Shown: positions 1 to 9,285, counted from the stretch's first letter. The stretch: DNA of 64,000 bases from Polyangiaceae bacterium (GCA_015075635.1 JABTUA010000003.1:434001-498000); one strand, 5' to 3'. Numbers and translations: made by a program. Notes: a model not told the origin generated them from the sequence alone.

Positions 1-11
1 GAAACCACCTC

Positions 12-1328
12 TTGCTGCCCATCGCCCACTCCAGCTACTGGGTCGCGAGCGCGCTCGCGTCGCAGTACCTCCCCGCCCCGGCGCTCCAGGCGCTGCAGCT
101 GCGCCGGCTGCGCAGCATGCTGGCCTACGTCGAGCAGAACGTGGCGTTTTACCGGGAGCTCTGGGCTCGCGCGAACGTCGGCCCCGGCTCGGTGCGGAGC
201 CTCGAGGATCTGCGGCGCTTCCCCGTGCCGAACCGCCGTCAGATCGAGGAAGACCCGAGCTGCATCGTGAGCCAGGAGCACCGCGATCTGTACCTGGCCG
301 GCACCGGCTACATCCGCCGCTCGGGTGGCTCGTCCGGCGGACCCCAGCTCGAGATCCACAGCGACGAAGCGTCGTGGTCGCGGCTAGACGGCTTCTACTA
401 CCGGGCGTTCGCCGCGCTCGGCTTCCGGCCCTGGGATCCGCTCGCGTACTTCTGGAGCGCGCCCTTCAAGAAGCGCACGCACAACTACCTGGGCATCATG
501 CCCAAGGTCGGCGTGCCGGCGATGCTCGACGAAGCCGCGCAGCTCGCCATCCTCGAGCAGAACCCGGGTATCTGGTGGTACTACCATCCGACCAGCCTGT
601 TCCCCCTCGCGCGCAAGTTCCCGGAGCGCCTGCGGAAGACCGCACCCGCGCGCGTCATCTGTCACGCGGAGCTCTTGCCGGACTCGATGCGCAAGGTCAT
701 CGAGGACGTGATGGGTCAGCCCGTGTTCAACCAGTACGGCACCAGCGAGTTCAACCGAATGGCCTGGGAGTGCCCGGAGAAGCAGGGCTACCACATCGAC
801 GCCGACAGCGTGATCTTCGAGATCGTGGACGACGACGGCCGCCCGGTGCGTCCCGGGGAGACCGGCCGCGTCATCGCCACCGGGCTCATCAACCGGATGA
901 TGCCGCTGGTGCGCTACGAGCTCGGCGATCTCGTCGTGGCTTCGGACCGGCGCTGCGCGTGCGGGCGCACGCTGCCCATGATCGAGCGCATCGAAGGCCG
1001 GCTCAAGGACGTGTTCGTGCTGCCCGGCGGCGGCAAGCGCACGCCGCGGGAGATGCTCGAGCCCTACGCTTCCATCCCCGGCGTCGAGCAGTACCGCGTC
1101 ACGATCGCGAGCGACTCCAAGGTCGAGCTCGAGGTCGTGACGTCCGAGGCGGGCTTCTCCGGCGTGGAAGCCGAGGCCAAGAAGCGCTTCTCGGCCCTGT
1201 GTCCCGGCGTCGAGCTCGGGGTGAAGCGCATCCTGGACATCGAGAAGGCGCCGACCGGTAAGCGCGTGCTGATCCGGAATCGCCTGCGCGCCGCGGCAAA
1301 CCGCACGCGCCCCGAGTTCACGCTGTGA
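12..1328 (+). CDS. PaaK-like adenylate-forming enzyme (phenylacetate-CoA ligase family)
   Basis: The 438-residue protein has the layout of the phenylacetate-CoA ligase/coenzyme F390 synthetase branch of the ANL superfamily, which activates a carboxylic acid as an acyl-adenylate and passes it to a thiol. The phosphate-binding loop SGGSSGG lies at residues 104-110, the QYGTSE adenine motif at 241-246, a GRLKDVF motif near 329-335, and a C-terminal PTGK carrying the candidate catalytic lysine. A CxC pair near 315-317 is typical of the family. The frame is open to the window edge, so the TTG at 12 may be internal. The stop overlaps the GH13 start (GTGA), implying co-translation. The substrate cannot be read from sequence. 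Confidence 0.82.
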   Translation: MLPIAHSSYWVASALASQYLPAPALQALQLRRLRSMLAYVEQNVAFYRELWARANVGPGSVRSLEDLRRFPVPNRRQIEEDPSCIVSQEHRDLYLAGTGYIRRSGGSSGGPQLEIHSDEASWSRLDGFYYRAFAALGFRPWDPLAYFWSAPFKKRTHNYLGIMPKVGVPAMLDEAAQLAILEQNPGIWWYYHPTSLFPLARKFPERLRKTAPARVICHAELLPDSMRKVIEDVMGQPVFNQYGTSEFNRMAWECPEKQGYHIDADSVIFEIVDDDGRPVRPGETGRVIATGLINRMMPLVRYELGDLVVASDRRCACGRTLPMIERIEGRLKDVFVLPGGGKRTPREMLEPYASIPGVEQYRVTIASDSKVELEVVTSEAGFSGVEAEAKKRFSALCPGVELGVKRILDIEKAPTGKRVLIRNRLRAAANRTRPEFTL

Positions 1329-2746
1329 GACATGCGCCGCCGAGCTGGGTCGAGGACGCGATCTTCTACCAGATCTTCCCCGATCGTTTCGCGCGCTCCG
1401 GAAAGGTGAAGCAACTCGGCCGGCTCGAGGCCTGGGACGCGCCGCCGACCAGCGACGGCGTGAAGGGCGGGGACCTGCTTGGAGTGATCGAGCACCTGGA
1501 CCACCTCGCCGAGCTGGGCGTGAACGCGCTCTACCTGAATCCGATCTTCGCGAGCGCGGCGAACCACCGCTATCACACCGCGGACTTCTACTCCGTGGAC
1601 GCGACGCTGGGCGGCGAAGCCGCGTTCCGCACCCTGCTCGACGCTTGCCACGCTCGCGGCATGCGCGTGGTGATCGACGGCGTCTTCAACCACGTCGGGC
1701 GCGGCTTCTTCGCGTTCCACGACGTGCTGGAGAAGGGACCCGAGTCGCGCTTTCTGGACTGGTTCGAGATCGAGGGTTTCCCGCTGAACGCCTACGGTGG
1801 TGGCAGTCCGCGCTACGCCACCTGGGCGGGCCATGCTTCGCTGCCCAAGCTCGCCGTGCAAAACCCGGAGGTCCGCGAGTACCTGATGGGCGTCGCCGAG
1901 CACTGGGCGCGCTTCGGCATCGACGGCTGGCGCCTGGACACGCCGGAGGAGATCCGCGTGGCCGGCTTCTGGGAGGAGCTCTCCGCCCGCGTCAAGGCGG
2001 TCAACCCGGAGCTCTACCTGGTGGGTGAGGTGTGGACCGACCCGAGCGAATGGGTCGGTGCGAGCGCGCGCTTCGACGCCGTGTTGGGCTACTGGTTCGG
2101 CGGGCGCACGCTGGCCTTCGCCGCACGCGAGCACCTCGACCTCGAGGTCTGCAAGACCATCGACTACCCGCTGAAGACCCCGCTCGACGGAGTGGGCTAC
2201 GCGGAGTTCATCGAAACGCTGCTCGGCAAGCTGCCCGAGGCGACGCGCCGGGCTGCGCTCAACCTGGACTCTTCGCACGACACGCCGCGCCTGCTCACGC
2301 TGGTCCGCGAGGACTGGGCGTCCTTCGTGCTGTGCCGGATGCTGCTCTACTGCTTCGTGGGCGCGCCGTGCCTCTACTACGGGGACGAGGTCGGCCTGAC
2401 CGGCGGGCACGATCCCGGGTCGCGGGCGGCGTTTCCCTGGCAGCACCCGGAGCGCTGGAACCAACAGGCGCTCGCGCTCCACAAGAGCCTCGGCCGGTTG
2501 CGCCGCGAGCACGTGGCGCTCCGTCGCGGTAGCTACCGTCGCCTGTCGGCGACCGCGTCGAGCCTCGCCTTCGCCCGCGAAGCGCCGGACCAGACCTTGG
2601 TGGTGGTCGCCAACGCCGGCGACTCTGCGGAGGAGCTGGCGCTCGGCACGCGGGTCTCGGCGCCGCTGTTCGTGCACGGTCAGGTGGAGGTCGGGGCCGA
2701 CGGCGTCGTGCGCGTCGGTGCTCGAAGCGGTGCAGTGCTAGGCTGA
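1325..2746 (+). CDS. GH13 family alpha-glucan hydrolase/transferase (neopullulanase or cyclomaltodextrinase-like)
   Basis: The 473-residue protein is a cytoplasmic alpha-amylase-family enzyme with no signal peptide. All four conserved GH13 regions are visible: DGVFNHVG (118-125), GWRLDTPEE with the nucleophile Asp205, GEVW with the acid Glu235, and NLDSSHDTPR with the third Asp at 319. The N-terminus DAIFYQIFPDRF is typical of neopullulanase/cyclomaltodextrinase-like members that lack the extra N-terminal beta domain. The GTG start overlaps the stop of the PaaK-like gene, and the next gene follows after 4 bases, so the three form a coupled operon. Hydrolysis versus transglycosylation cannot be decided. 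Confidence 0.88.
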   Translation: MRHAPPSWVEDAIFYQIFPDRFARSGKVKQLGRLEAWDAPPTSDGVKGGDLLGVIEHLDHLAELGVNALYLNPIFASAANHRYHTADFYSVDATLGGEAAFRTLLDACHARGMRVVIDGVFNHVGRGFFAFHDVLEKGPESRFLDWFEIEGFPLNAYGGGSPRYATWAGHASLPKLAVQNPEVREYLMGVAEHWARFGIDGWRLDTPEEIRVAGFWEELSARVKAVNPELYLVGEVWTDPSEWVGASARFDAVLGYWFGGRTLAFAAREHLDLEVCKTIDYPLKTPLDGVGYAEFIETLLGKLPEATRRAALNLDSSHDTPRLLTLVREDWASFVLCRMLLYCFVGAPCLYYGDEVGLTGGHDPGSRAAFPWQHPERWNQQALALHKSLGRLRREHVALRRGSYRRLSATASSLAFAREAPDQTLVVVANAGDSAEELALGTRVSAPLFVHGQVEVGADGVVRVGARSGAVLG

Positions 2747-2750
2747 GCCC

Positions 2751-4658
2751 GTGGGGCTCGACCTGTTGTTCCTGGCGCCGCTGCAGCCGCTCACCGGCTC
2801 GTTCCAGGATGCGCCGATGCGCCGGACCGTCGGCGCGTTCACGCAGGCACCGCTGCTCGAGGCGCGCAGCGAGCTCGAGGTCTACCTCGGCGAGCGCCTC
2901 GAGACCCTGGCTCGGGCGCGCTTCGGCGCGGGCGCCGTGGGGCCGCGGGTCGCGCATCGCTCGCTCACCGCGGTCGCCCTGGCCACGCACCTCGAGCGTG
3001 CCGGCCTGTCCTGGAAGGTGCTGGACCCCGGCGCCATCGAGCTCGGGCGCTGGCATCGGGACTTGGCCCGGCTGCGACACACCGAGCCAGTCGCGGTGGG
3101 GATCTCCACCACCTTCCTGACCAGCGTGCCCTGGATGACCGCGCTGATCGCGCTGGTCCGACGTGTGTTCCCGCGGGCCAAGCTGCTCCTGGGCGGCTAC
3201 TACTACGCGACGAACGCCCGCGAGTTCCTCGCGCTCGACGGCGACGTGTTGTGCGTCGGCGAGGGCGAGCTGCGTCTGCCGCAGATCGTCCGGGCGCTCC
3301 GCGACGGCGCTTCGCTCGACGCCATCCCGGGGCTCTACCTGCGGGGGCCGGACGGCCAGCTGTCGTACACGGGGCCGAGCCCCGCCCTCGATCTTCAATC
3401 GCTTCCGCTCCCGGATTGGAGGCTCGCCGAGCGCATCGACCCGCCGGTGAGCCTGGCGAACGACTTCATCGAAGCCACCGTCGAGACGCAGCGGGGCTGC
3501 TTCTTCCGCTGCGAGTTCTGCACCTACCGGACCCTCGCCGAGATCGCGCGTTTGGACGTCGAGCGCGCCTGCGATGCGATCCTGGCGACGGCGCTTCCCC
3601 GGCACGGTTGGGTCTACCTGGTGGACGCGACCGCGACCTACCCGCATGCGCGCTGGAAGGCCATCCTGGAACGCCTGATCGAGCGCGGCGGGGTCTCGCT
3701 GCCGATGGGAGCTTATGCGCGCGTCTCGGACCTGGACGACGCAGCCGTCGCGTTGATGGCGCGGGCCGGCGTGCGCACGGTCTTCATCGGTCAGGAGAGC
3801 GGAGATCAGGGCATCTTGAACCGCATGAAGAAGGCGACGCGCGTCGAGCAGGTTGCGCCGGCGGTCGCGGCGCTGTCCCGCCACGGCGTGGACGCGTACT
3901 TCTCCTTCATCCACGGCTTTCCCGGCGAGACCCCGGAGTCACTCCAGGCCACCCGGGCGATGATCGAGGGCCTGAACCGACCCGATCCGGAGCGGCCCGC
4001 CTGCGTCTTCTACAACGTCACGCCCTTCTCGGTGATGGACCTGGCGACGGCATCCGGCTCCTCGGAGATCGTCGAAGCGAAGCACTTCATCGAGTACACG
4101 ACGCGGGGCTACAGCGCCGTGGACGTATCGCGCGAGGTGCTCGCGACGCTGGTCGCCGTCAGCCGCGTGCTCCACGCGCCGGTGTACAGCGGGGTCCTGA
4201 GCTGGGTAGGCGTCCCGCTCGGGACCGCCGCGCCGGTCGTGGGCGGCGCGGAGCGGCTCGAGACCCACCGCTGGCTCAAGGCCGTCGAACGCGGCGCCAT
4301 GTCGTTCGTCGAAGAGCGCGTGTTCGGGCGCCGGCCCGAGCCCGGCGAGAGGGAGCGAGTCCGCGCTGCGATCCTGGGCGGCGCGAGCCCAAAGCGCACA
4401 CCGTCGTTGCGCGGGCGCGCGCTGACGCTCGTGGCCCGGCGCCTGCGCGCGGAGTGGAGCGAGGAAGGGGAAGCCGGTGTGGGCCTCTTGACCCGAGCCG
4501 CGCTGGGGGCCTTCGCGCTCAGAGACACGCTCGACCCGCGCGCTGCGCTCGGCACGGCCCTTCGGCCCGAAGGGCAGCGCGAGCCGTCTTCGTCGGTCGA
4601 TCGCTTGGCGCGGGAGCTGATCGACTCGGCGCGCCTGGTGAGACGCGCGACGGGTTAG
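2751..4658 (+). CDS. B12-binding radical SAM protein
   Basis: The 635-residue protein has an N-terminal cobalamin-binding-like Rossmann region (about residues 70-200; VAVGISTTFL, LLLGGYYY, GEGELRLPQIV) followed by a radical SAM barrel with the cluster motif C250-FFR-C254-EF-C257. IGQESG and HGFPGETPES are typical of Elp3/MiaB-like radical SAM barrels. Such enzymes often catalyse methylation or rearrangement in natural-product pathways, but the substrate here is unknown. The GTG start lies 4 bases after the GH13 stop. The 3' end overlaps the convergent GST gene by 4 bases. Confidence 0.85.
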   Translation: MGLDLLFLAPLQPLTGSFQDAPMRRTVGAFTQAPLLEARSELEVYLGERLETLARARFGAGAVGPRVAHRSLTAVALATHLERAGLSWKVLDPGAIELGRWHRDLARLRHTEPVAVGISTTFLTSVPWMTALIALVRRVFPRAKLLLGGYYYATNAREFLALDGDVLCVGEGELRLPQIVRALRDGASLDAIPGLYLRGPDGQLSYTGPSPALDLQSLPLPDWRLAERIDPPVSLANDFIEATVETQRGCFFRCEFCTYRTLAEIARLDVERACDAILATALPRHGWVYLVDATATYPHARWKAILERLIERGGVSLPMGAYARVSDLDDAAVALMARAGVRTVFIGQESGDQGILNRMKKATRVEQVAPAVAALSRHGVDAYFSFIHGFPGETPESLQATRAMIEGLNRPDPERPACVFYNVTPFSVMDLATASGSSEIVEAKHFIEYTTRGYSAVDVSREVLATLVAVSRVLHAPVYSGVLSWVGVPLGTAAPVVGGAERLETHRWLKAVERGAMSFVEERVFGRRPEPGERERVRAAILGGASPKRTPSLRGRALTLVARRLRAEWSEEGEAGVGLLTRAALGAFALRDTLDPRAALGTALRPEGQREPSSSVDRLARELIDSARLVRRATG

Positions 4659-5362
4659 GTCGCCGCCGGTGTCAAGTCCACCGAGGCCTTGATTCCCAGT
4701 CGGGTCGCGGGTGCGGTGCGCTTGGGGCTCGCCCTGCCTTTCAGAAATTCCAGCCAGAGCGCGTGCAGGCCGTCCGGCGTGCTCGCCATCACGGCCTCGT
4801 GCGAAACCAGGTTGCGCTGCCAGGCTTCGACGCGCTCGAGCCCCGCGGCGGCGTTGGTCTCGGGGTCGATGGCGGCGCACCAAGCGAGCCGGATGAGCGC
4901 TGGCGCAGCCGTGACGTCCACCAAGTCGAGCTGAGCGCCCGAAAACAGAGGGCCGGTGATTCGGGGTTCGAGCCGGCAGAGGCGCTGACGAGCCGTCTCG
5001 ACGGCTTCGGCCGAGGTGCCGTCGTCCGGCGCCATCATGATTCGATGCACTTCCAGGTTGAGCGGCGAGACGGCCTCGATCCACATTCGGCTTCTCGCGC
5101 GCTCGAGTGCTGACTCGGGGTGAAGCCGGGCGCCCACGAAGACCTCTTCGAGGAATTCATTGATCACGGTCGACTCGGCCAAGAGCTCGCCGTCCACCTC
5201 GAGCAGAGGCACCTTCCCGGCATCGTTCAGCTCGAAAAGCCACGCAGGCTTGTCGAACAGGTCGACCCAGACCACCTCGAAATCCAGCTTTTTGGCGTGC
5301 ATCACGATCAGGTTCCGCTGCGCGAACGGGCACAGCCTCGACGTGATGAAACGCAAATGCAT
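4655..5362 (-). CDS. Glutathione S-transferase family protein
   Basis: The 235-residue protein has a thioredoxin-fold N-terminal domain with CPFAQR at residues 11-16, an omega-like active-site cysteine motif. GKVPLLEVDG carries the cis-proline that positions glutathione, and LLAESTVINEFLEE matches the conserved Glu-Ser glutathione-binding turn. An all-helical C-terminal domain follows. The length is normal. It is transcribed toward the radical SAM gene and the coding ends overlap. A role in thiol transfer or detoxification is inferred from the family. Confidence 0.85.
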   Translation of the reverse strand: MHLRFITSRLCPFAQRNLIVMHAKKLDFEVVWVDLFDKPAWLFELNDAGKVPLLEVDGELLAESTVINEFLEEVFVGARLHPESALERARSRMWIEAVSPLNLEVHRIMMAPDDGTSAEAVETARQRLCRLEPRITGPLFSGAQLDLVDVTAAPALIRLAWCAAIDPETNAAAGLERVEAWQRNLVSHEAVMASTPDGLHALWLEFLKGRASPKRTAPATRLGIKASVDLTPAAT

Positions 5363-5412
5363 CGAATCGCAGTGTACTCCGGTAGACTGCGTCCTGGAGC
5401 TACCGGATTCGC

Positions 5413-5622
5413 ATGGAAGACCCGGACATCGAGGACCCTCGGGTGCGTTGTCGGGCCTGCAAGCAGGCGGTGATCCCCGGACGCTTCTGCTCGAACTGTG
5501 GGCTCAGCCTGCCGCTCTTGGGTCGCTCGGGCGCGCGCTGTGCGAGCTGCGCGGCTCTGCTCGCGCACCATGCAGGCTTCTGCACCGACTGCGGGAACCC
5601 AACCGGGCGGCCAGCCCGCTGA
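5413..5622 (+). CDS. Small double zinc-ribbon protein
   Basis: The 69-residue protein is almost entirely two zinc-ribbon modules, with CRAC then CSNC followed by CASC then CTDC, eight cysteines in four CxxC knuckles. Such tiny proteins usually bind zinc and act as adaptors or regulators; no enzymatic function is expected. It stands alone between the GST and a decayed oxidoreductase gene. The start is the first ATG of the frame, upstream of the first knuckle. Confidence 0.65.
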   Translation: MEDPDIEDPRVRCRACKQAVIPGRFCSNCGLSLPLLGRSGARCASCAALLAHHAGFCTDCGNPTGRPAR

Positions 5623-5765
5623 GGCGGCACGGGCCAGCTGAGCTCGGCGCTTTGGGGAGCCTGCGAGGCCCAGGGGCGCCGAAGGGTCACGCCGCGCCCC
5701 TTCGTTCAATCCTTGCTGGGTGCCCGTGGGTAGGCTCGAACCACGACCTCGCTCGGGAGACCGTC

Positions 5766-6593
5766 ATGAAAGCCATCGTTCAAGACCGCTATGGATCGGC
5801 CGACGTTCTGCAGCTCCGGGAGATCGAGCGTCCTCGGCCGCGCGCGGGCGAGGTGATCGTCCGGGTCCGCGCCGCAGGCATTTACTTCGGGGTCTGGCAC
5901 CTCATGCAGGGGGTGCCCTACGCGGTGCGGCTGGCCGTCGGCCTGCGCCGACCGCGGAATCCCGTGCGCGGGCTCGAGCTCGCCGGGGTGGTCGAAGAGG
6001 TGGGCCCGAACGTGACGAGCTTCGCACCAGGCAACGAGGTCTTCGGCGTCGGGGAGGGAGCGTTCGCCGAATACGCGCGAGCCTCCGCGTCCAAGCTCCG
6101 GCGCAAGCCCTCGAAGCTCCGCTTCGCGGAGGCGGCGGCCGTGCCCGTGTCCGCGACCACCGCGCTCACGGGCCCGCGCGGCGGGGCTCGAAGCGGGGCA
6201 GACGGTGCTCATCACGGGTGCAGGCGGCGGCGTCGGCTCCTGCGCGCTGCAACTCGCGCGGGCGATGGGCGCCGAAGTGACCGGCGTGTGCAGCACGGGG
6301 AAGCTGGATGGTTGGAGCAGCACCTCGACGCCTCCCGCTCTCTGAGCGACGTCGCCACCTTCATGGGTTTGTCTCCAGGACGGGCGCGCCACCTCTTCGT
6401 CGAGCAGACGGGGCTACCGTTTCGCGCCTACTTGCTCTGGCTGGGCCTGACGAAGGCGGTGCAGGTGTACGCGGAGGGCGGATCGCTCACCGAGGCGGCG
6501 CACGCGGCGGGCTTCTCGGATTCGGCGCACCTCAGCCGCACGTTTCGACGGATATTCGGCATCTCGTCGGACTCGCTCCGCCTGGGCCAGTAG
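5766..6593 (+). pseudogene. Decayed quinone-oxidoreductase (MDR) gene fused to an AraC-type DNA-binding tail
   Basis: Residues read from ATG 5766 match the N-terminal GroES-like domain of zinc-independent MDR/quinone oxidoreductases (MKAIVQDRYGSADVLQLREI, then GLELAGVVEEVGPNV). Near 6172 the frame shifts: the Rossmann section (GQTVLITGAGGGVGS, then LARAMGAEVTGVCS) lies in another frame up to ~6310. From ~6312 to the stop the original frame encodes a C-terminal AraC/XylS domain with both helix-turn-helices (LSDVATFMGLSPGRARHLF; LTEAAHAAGFSDSAHLSRTF). Two unrelated genes have been joined by deletion and the oxidoreductase is broken, so a working product is unlikely. Confidence 0.75.
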
Positions 6594-6721
6594 CCCGCCT
6601 CGGTGCGCGCGCTCGACGATCTCTTGGCTCGGACTAGCCTCCGGCCGCCGCCGCACGATGGTGCGCCGGGCTCATGCCCACGGCGCGCGTCGGTGTTCGT
6701 GTGCGACGAGCAGCGCTCGCT

Positions 6722-7537
6722 CTAGCCTCCGCCCAACTCCTCCCGAAGCGCCTTCACCATCCAGCGCTCGTACAGGGCGGGCGCGAGGCGCGCGAGCCAC
6801 ACCGCCAGCTTTCCCACCGGAGAGAGCACCAGGAGCCGCTGGCGTCGCCGCGCAGCGCGGACCACGGCGTCGGCGACGTCGTCGGGCGAAGCCTCGGTGC
6901 CGACTCGGGAGCGCCCCCGCTCGACCCGCTCGCCGCTCGCCCCGAGCGCCCGCTGTTCGAAGGGTGTGCGGGTGAACGACGGGCAGACCATCAGCACTTC
7001 GACCCGGTCGTCGGAGAGCTCCGCGCGCAGCGACTCGAACAGCCCGTGCAGCGCGTGCTTGCTGGCGGAGTAGCCGCTGCGACCGTAGAGCGGCGACAGG
7101 CCCGCGATGCTCGACACCACGATGATCAGCCCCTGCGCCGCGATCAGCGGCTCGAGCAGCGCCTTGGTAACCGAGAGCGAGCCGAAGTAGTTCACCTCCA
7201 TCACGCGCCGGAACACGTCCACGTCGGTGTCGCGAAAGCTCGAGCGGTGGACGACGCCGGCGTTGTTGACCAGCACGTCCACGCACCCGAAGCGGTCGAG
7301 GATGGCGCGGGCAGCCCGCTCGTTGTCTTCGGCCCGGGTGATGTCGCAGGCGAGCGCCAGCACCTCGACGCCTTTGCCCAAGAGCAGCTCCTTCGAGGTG
7401 GAGAGGCCGACCTCGTCCACGTCCAGGAGCACCAGCCGTGCGCGCTCGAGCGCAAAACGCTCGGCGATCGCGCGGCCGATGCCGCCCGCCGCCCCGGTCA
7501 CGACCACCACCCTGCCGCCGAAGGAGCGCTGCGCCAT
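6722..7537 (-). CDS. Short-chain dehydrogenase/reductase
   Basis: The 271-residue classical SDR has the nucleotide-binding TGAAGGIG at residues 15-22, NNAG near 90, and the catalytic YSASK. It probably oxidises or reduces a hydroxyl/keto group with NAD(P)H; the substrate is unknown. It is divergent from a TetR gene, and the 72-bp gap contains a promoter and a palindromic site, so it is the likely repression target. Confidence 0.9.
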   Translation of the reverse strand: MAQRSFGGRVVVVTGAAGGIGRAIAERFALERARLVLLDVDEVGLSTSKELLLGKGVEVLALACDITRAEDNERAARAILDRFGCVDVLVNNAGVVHRSSFRDTDVDVFRRVMEVNYFGSLSVTKALLEPLIAAQGLIIVVSSIAGLSPLYGRSGYSASKHALHGLFESLRAELSDDRVEVLMVCPSFTRTPFEQRALGASGERVERGRSRVGTEASPDDVADAVVRAARRRQRLLVLSPVGKLAVWLARLAPALYERWMVKALREELGGG

Positions 7538-7559
7538 GAGCGCGATCTAGACCAGCCGC

Positions 7560-7588
7560 TTGACACCCGCCCCAGCAGCTATTAAACA
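7560..7588 (+). promoter_or_regulatory. Candidate sigma-70 promoter of the TetR gene
   Basis: TTGACA at 7560-7565 and TAAACA at 7583-7588 are separated by 17 bp. Transcription would start about 15 bp upstream of the ATG at 7610. The -10 region lies inside the palindromic operator, consistent with autoregulation. Predicted from sequence only. Confidence 0.4.
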
Positions 7589-7611
7589 GTCGCTTTAAAC
7601 GGACGTTTAAT
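7581..7611. promoter_or_regulatory. Palindromic candidate TetR operator
   Basis: ATTAAAC at 7581-7587 is inverted as GTTTAAT at 7605-7611, with further TTTAAAC between. It is an AT-rich island in GC-rich DNA between the divergent SDR and tetR genes, and it overlaps both the -10 element and the tetR start codon. Confidence 0.5.
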
Positions 7612-8215
7612 GACCACATCGGCAGCAATTCCCCTCGAAGTCAACGACGGCGTCCGGCAGCGCATCCTGGCTGCGGCCCGGGCGGAGTTCGCCTCCCGGG
7701 GCTTCGGGGCTGCCTCCGTCCGCACCATCGCCGAGCGCGCAGGCGCCACGGCGGCGATGATCAACTACTACTTCGGCGGCAAGCAGGCGCTCTACGACAC
7801 CGTCGTCGCCGAGGCTCAGGGGCGCCTGCTCGCGCGGCTCTCGGCTGCCGTGGGCAGCGGCGAGCGGGACGGCCTGCCGGTCCGGCTCGCGCTGGCCTAC
7901 TTCGACTTCCTGGTCGAGGAGCGCGAGCTGCAGCGCTTGCTGCTCCGGCAGATGCTCGACCGCGGGGACGACCTGCGAGAGCACGCGGACGACATCGCCG
8001 GTCCGCTCGCAGCCTTGCTCGAACGACACTTCGGCGATCGCGCGGTCGCGCGGCAGTTCGCCATCAGCGTGTTCGGAGCCATCGCCGGCTACTTCGTCTA
8101 CGAGCCCGTGCTCGGCGCCGTCTTGGGCAGAGACCCGATGTCGGCCGAGAGCGTGGCGGCGCGTCGCCGTCACGTGGAAGAGCTCGTCTCACTGATCGAG
8201 AGGTTTGCCCCATGA
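7610..8215 (+). CDS. TetR family transcriptional regulator
   Basis: The 201-residue protein has a typical N-terminal TetR helix-turn-helix (ILAAARAEFASRGFGAASV, then AGATAAMINYYFGGKQALYDTV) and a divergent all-helical ligand domain. It probably represses the divergent SDR and its own operon through the palindrome overlapping its start. No Shine-Dalgarno is visible before the ATG. The stop overlaps the next start (ATGA), so regulator and radical SAM enzyme are translationally coupled. Confidence 0.9.
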   Translation: MTTSAAIPLEVNDGVRQRILAAARAEFASRGFGAASVRTIAERAGATAAMINYYFGGKQALYDTVVAEAQGRLLARLSAAVGSGERDGLPVRLALAYFDFLVEERELQRLLLRQMLDRGDDLREHADDIAGPLAALLERHFGDRAVARQFAISVFGAIAGYFVYEPVLGAVLGRDPMSAESVAARRRHVEELVSLIERFAP

Positions 8216-9282
8216 ACGCCAGAGCCAACGTCTTCGAGCTCACCCGTCGCTTCGCCGGTGCCCGGCTCGGCCTGCGAAAGCCCATCTACCTGGTGCACGC
8301 GCTCACCGCGCGCTGCAACGCGCGTTGCGGGTTCTGCGCTTGGAACCCGGAGTTCTACGATCCGCGGCAGCAGCTCTCAACCCCGGCCATCAAGCAGCTC
8401 TACACGGACGCGCGCAAGGCGGGCTTCGTGGGCCTCTCCGTCTGGGGCGGGGAGCCGCTGGTGCACCCCGACTTCGAAGCCATCATGCGCCACGCCCACG
8501 AGCTGGGCCTGATCACCAACATGGTGACGAACGGCTTCCTGCTCCGGAAGCACCTGGAAGCGGTCACGACCTACATCGATCGGGTCAGCATCTCGCTGGA
8601 CTTCCCCTCGTCGAAGCACGACGAAGTCCGCAAGATCCGCGGCCTCTTCGCTGAGATCGTGGCGGCGACGCGGGCGCTCCGCGAGCGAGATCCCGACAAG
8701 AAGATCGTCTACATCTGCACGCTCCAGAAGGAGAACGTGGACCTCCCGACCCTGCGCCAGCTGGCGGAGCTGATGGCCGACCTCGGCGTGCTGGGCGTGT
8801 TCAACGGCTTGCGCGTCGAGGCGGCGACCGAGGGCGGCGACGCTGGGCTCGCGAAGTACGCCCCGTCGCAGGCCGAGCTCCGCGAGGCGTTCTTGTTCTT
8901 GCAGGACCTGAAGCGTCGCGGCTATCCCATCCTCAACTCCAACACGCACATGAGCATGATGGAGAGCGGCCCGCCGGTGTACCGCTGCCACTGGCCGAAG
9001 TTCATGCTGCCCGTAGAGGCCAACGGCGACGTCGTGGACTGCATGCATTGGGGCACCAAGCCCATCGCCAACTTGAAGCACACCTCGTTCGAGGAGGTGC
9101 TGAAGCACCCCCGGCTGCGCGAGCTCGCGGGCAAGGAGGGCGAGAGCTGCCACAAGTGCGTGTCGATCCACCGCGTCGAGATCTCCGAGGTGAGCTCGGG
9201 AAACTTCGAACCGCTCGAGTCCTGGCGCATGTTGAAGACGCCGCGGCGGCTGCCGCTCCTGTCCCAAGCCTTCGCGAGGTGA
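8212..9282 (+). CDS. Radical SAM/SPASM-type protein
   Basis: The 356-residue protein has the cluster motif C35-NAR-C39-GF-C42 followed by WGGEPLVHPDF, the radical SAM GGE motif. C-terminal cysteines (YRCHW, VDCMHWG, CHKC) suggest a SPASM- or twitch-like auxiliary cluster. SPASM enzymes commonly modify peptides or cofactors, but no precursor peptide is visible nearby. It is coupled to tetR by ATGA and followed after 3 bases by the dehydrogenase fusion. Its real substrate is unknown. Confidence 0.85.
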   Translation: MNARANVFELTRRFAGARLGLRKPIYLVHALTARCNARCGFCAWNPEFYDPRQQLSTPAIKQLYTDARKAGFVGLSVWGGEPLVHPDFEAIMRHAHELGLITNMVTNGFLLRKHLEAVTTYIDRVSISLDFPSSKHDEVRKIRGLFAEIVAATRALRERDPDKKIVYICTLQKENVDLPTLRQLAELMADLGVLGVFNGLRVEAATEGGDAGLAKYAPSQAELREAFLFLQDLKRRGYPILNSNTHMSMMESGPPVYRCHWPKFMLPVEANGDVVDCMHWGTKPIANLKHTSFEEVLKHPRLRELAGKEGESCHKCVSIHRVEISEVSSGNFEPLESWRMLKTPRRLPLLSQAFAR

Positions 9283-9285
9283 GCC

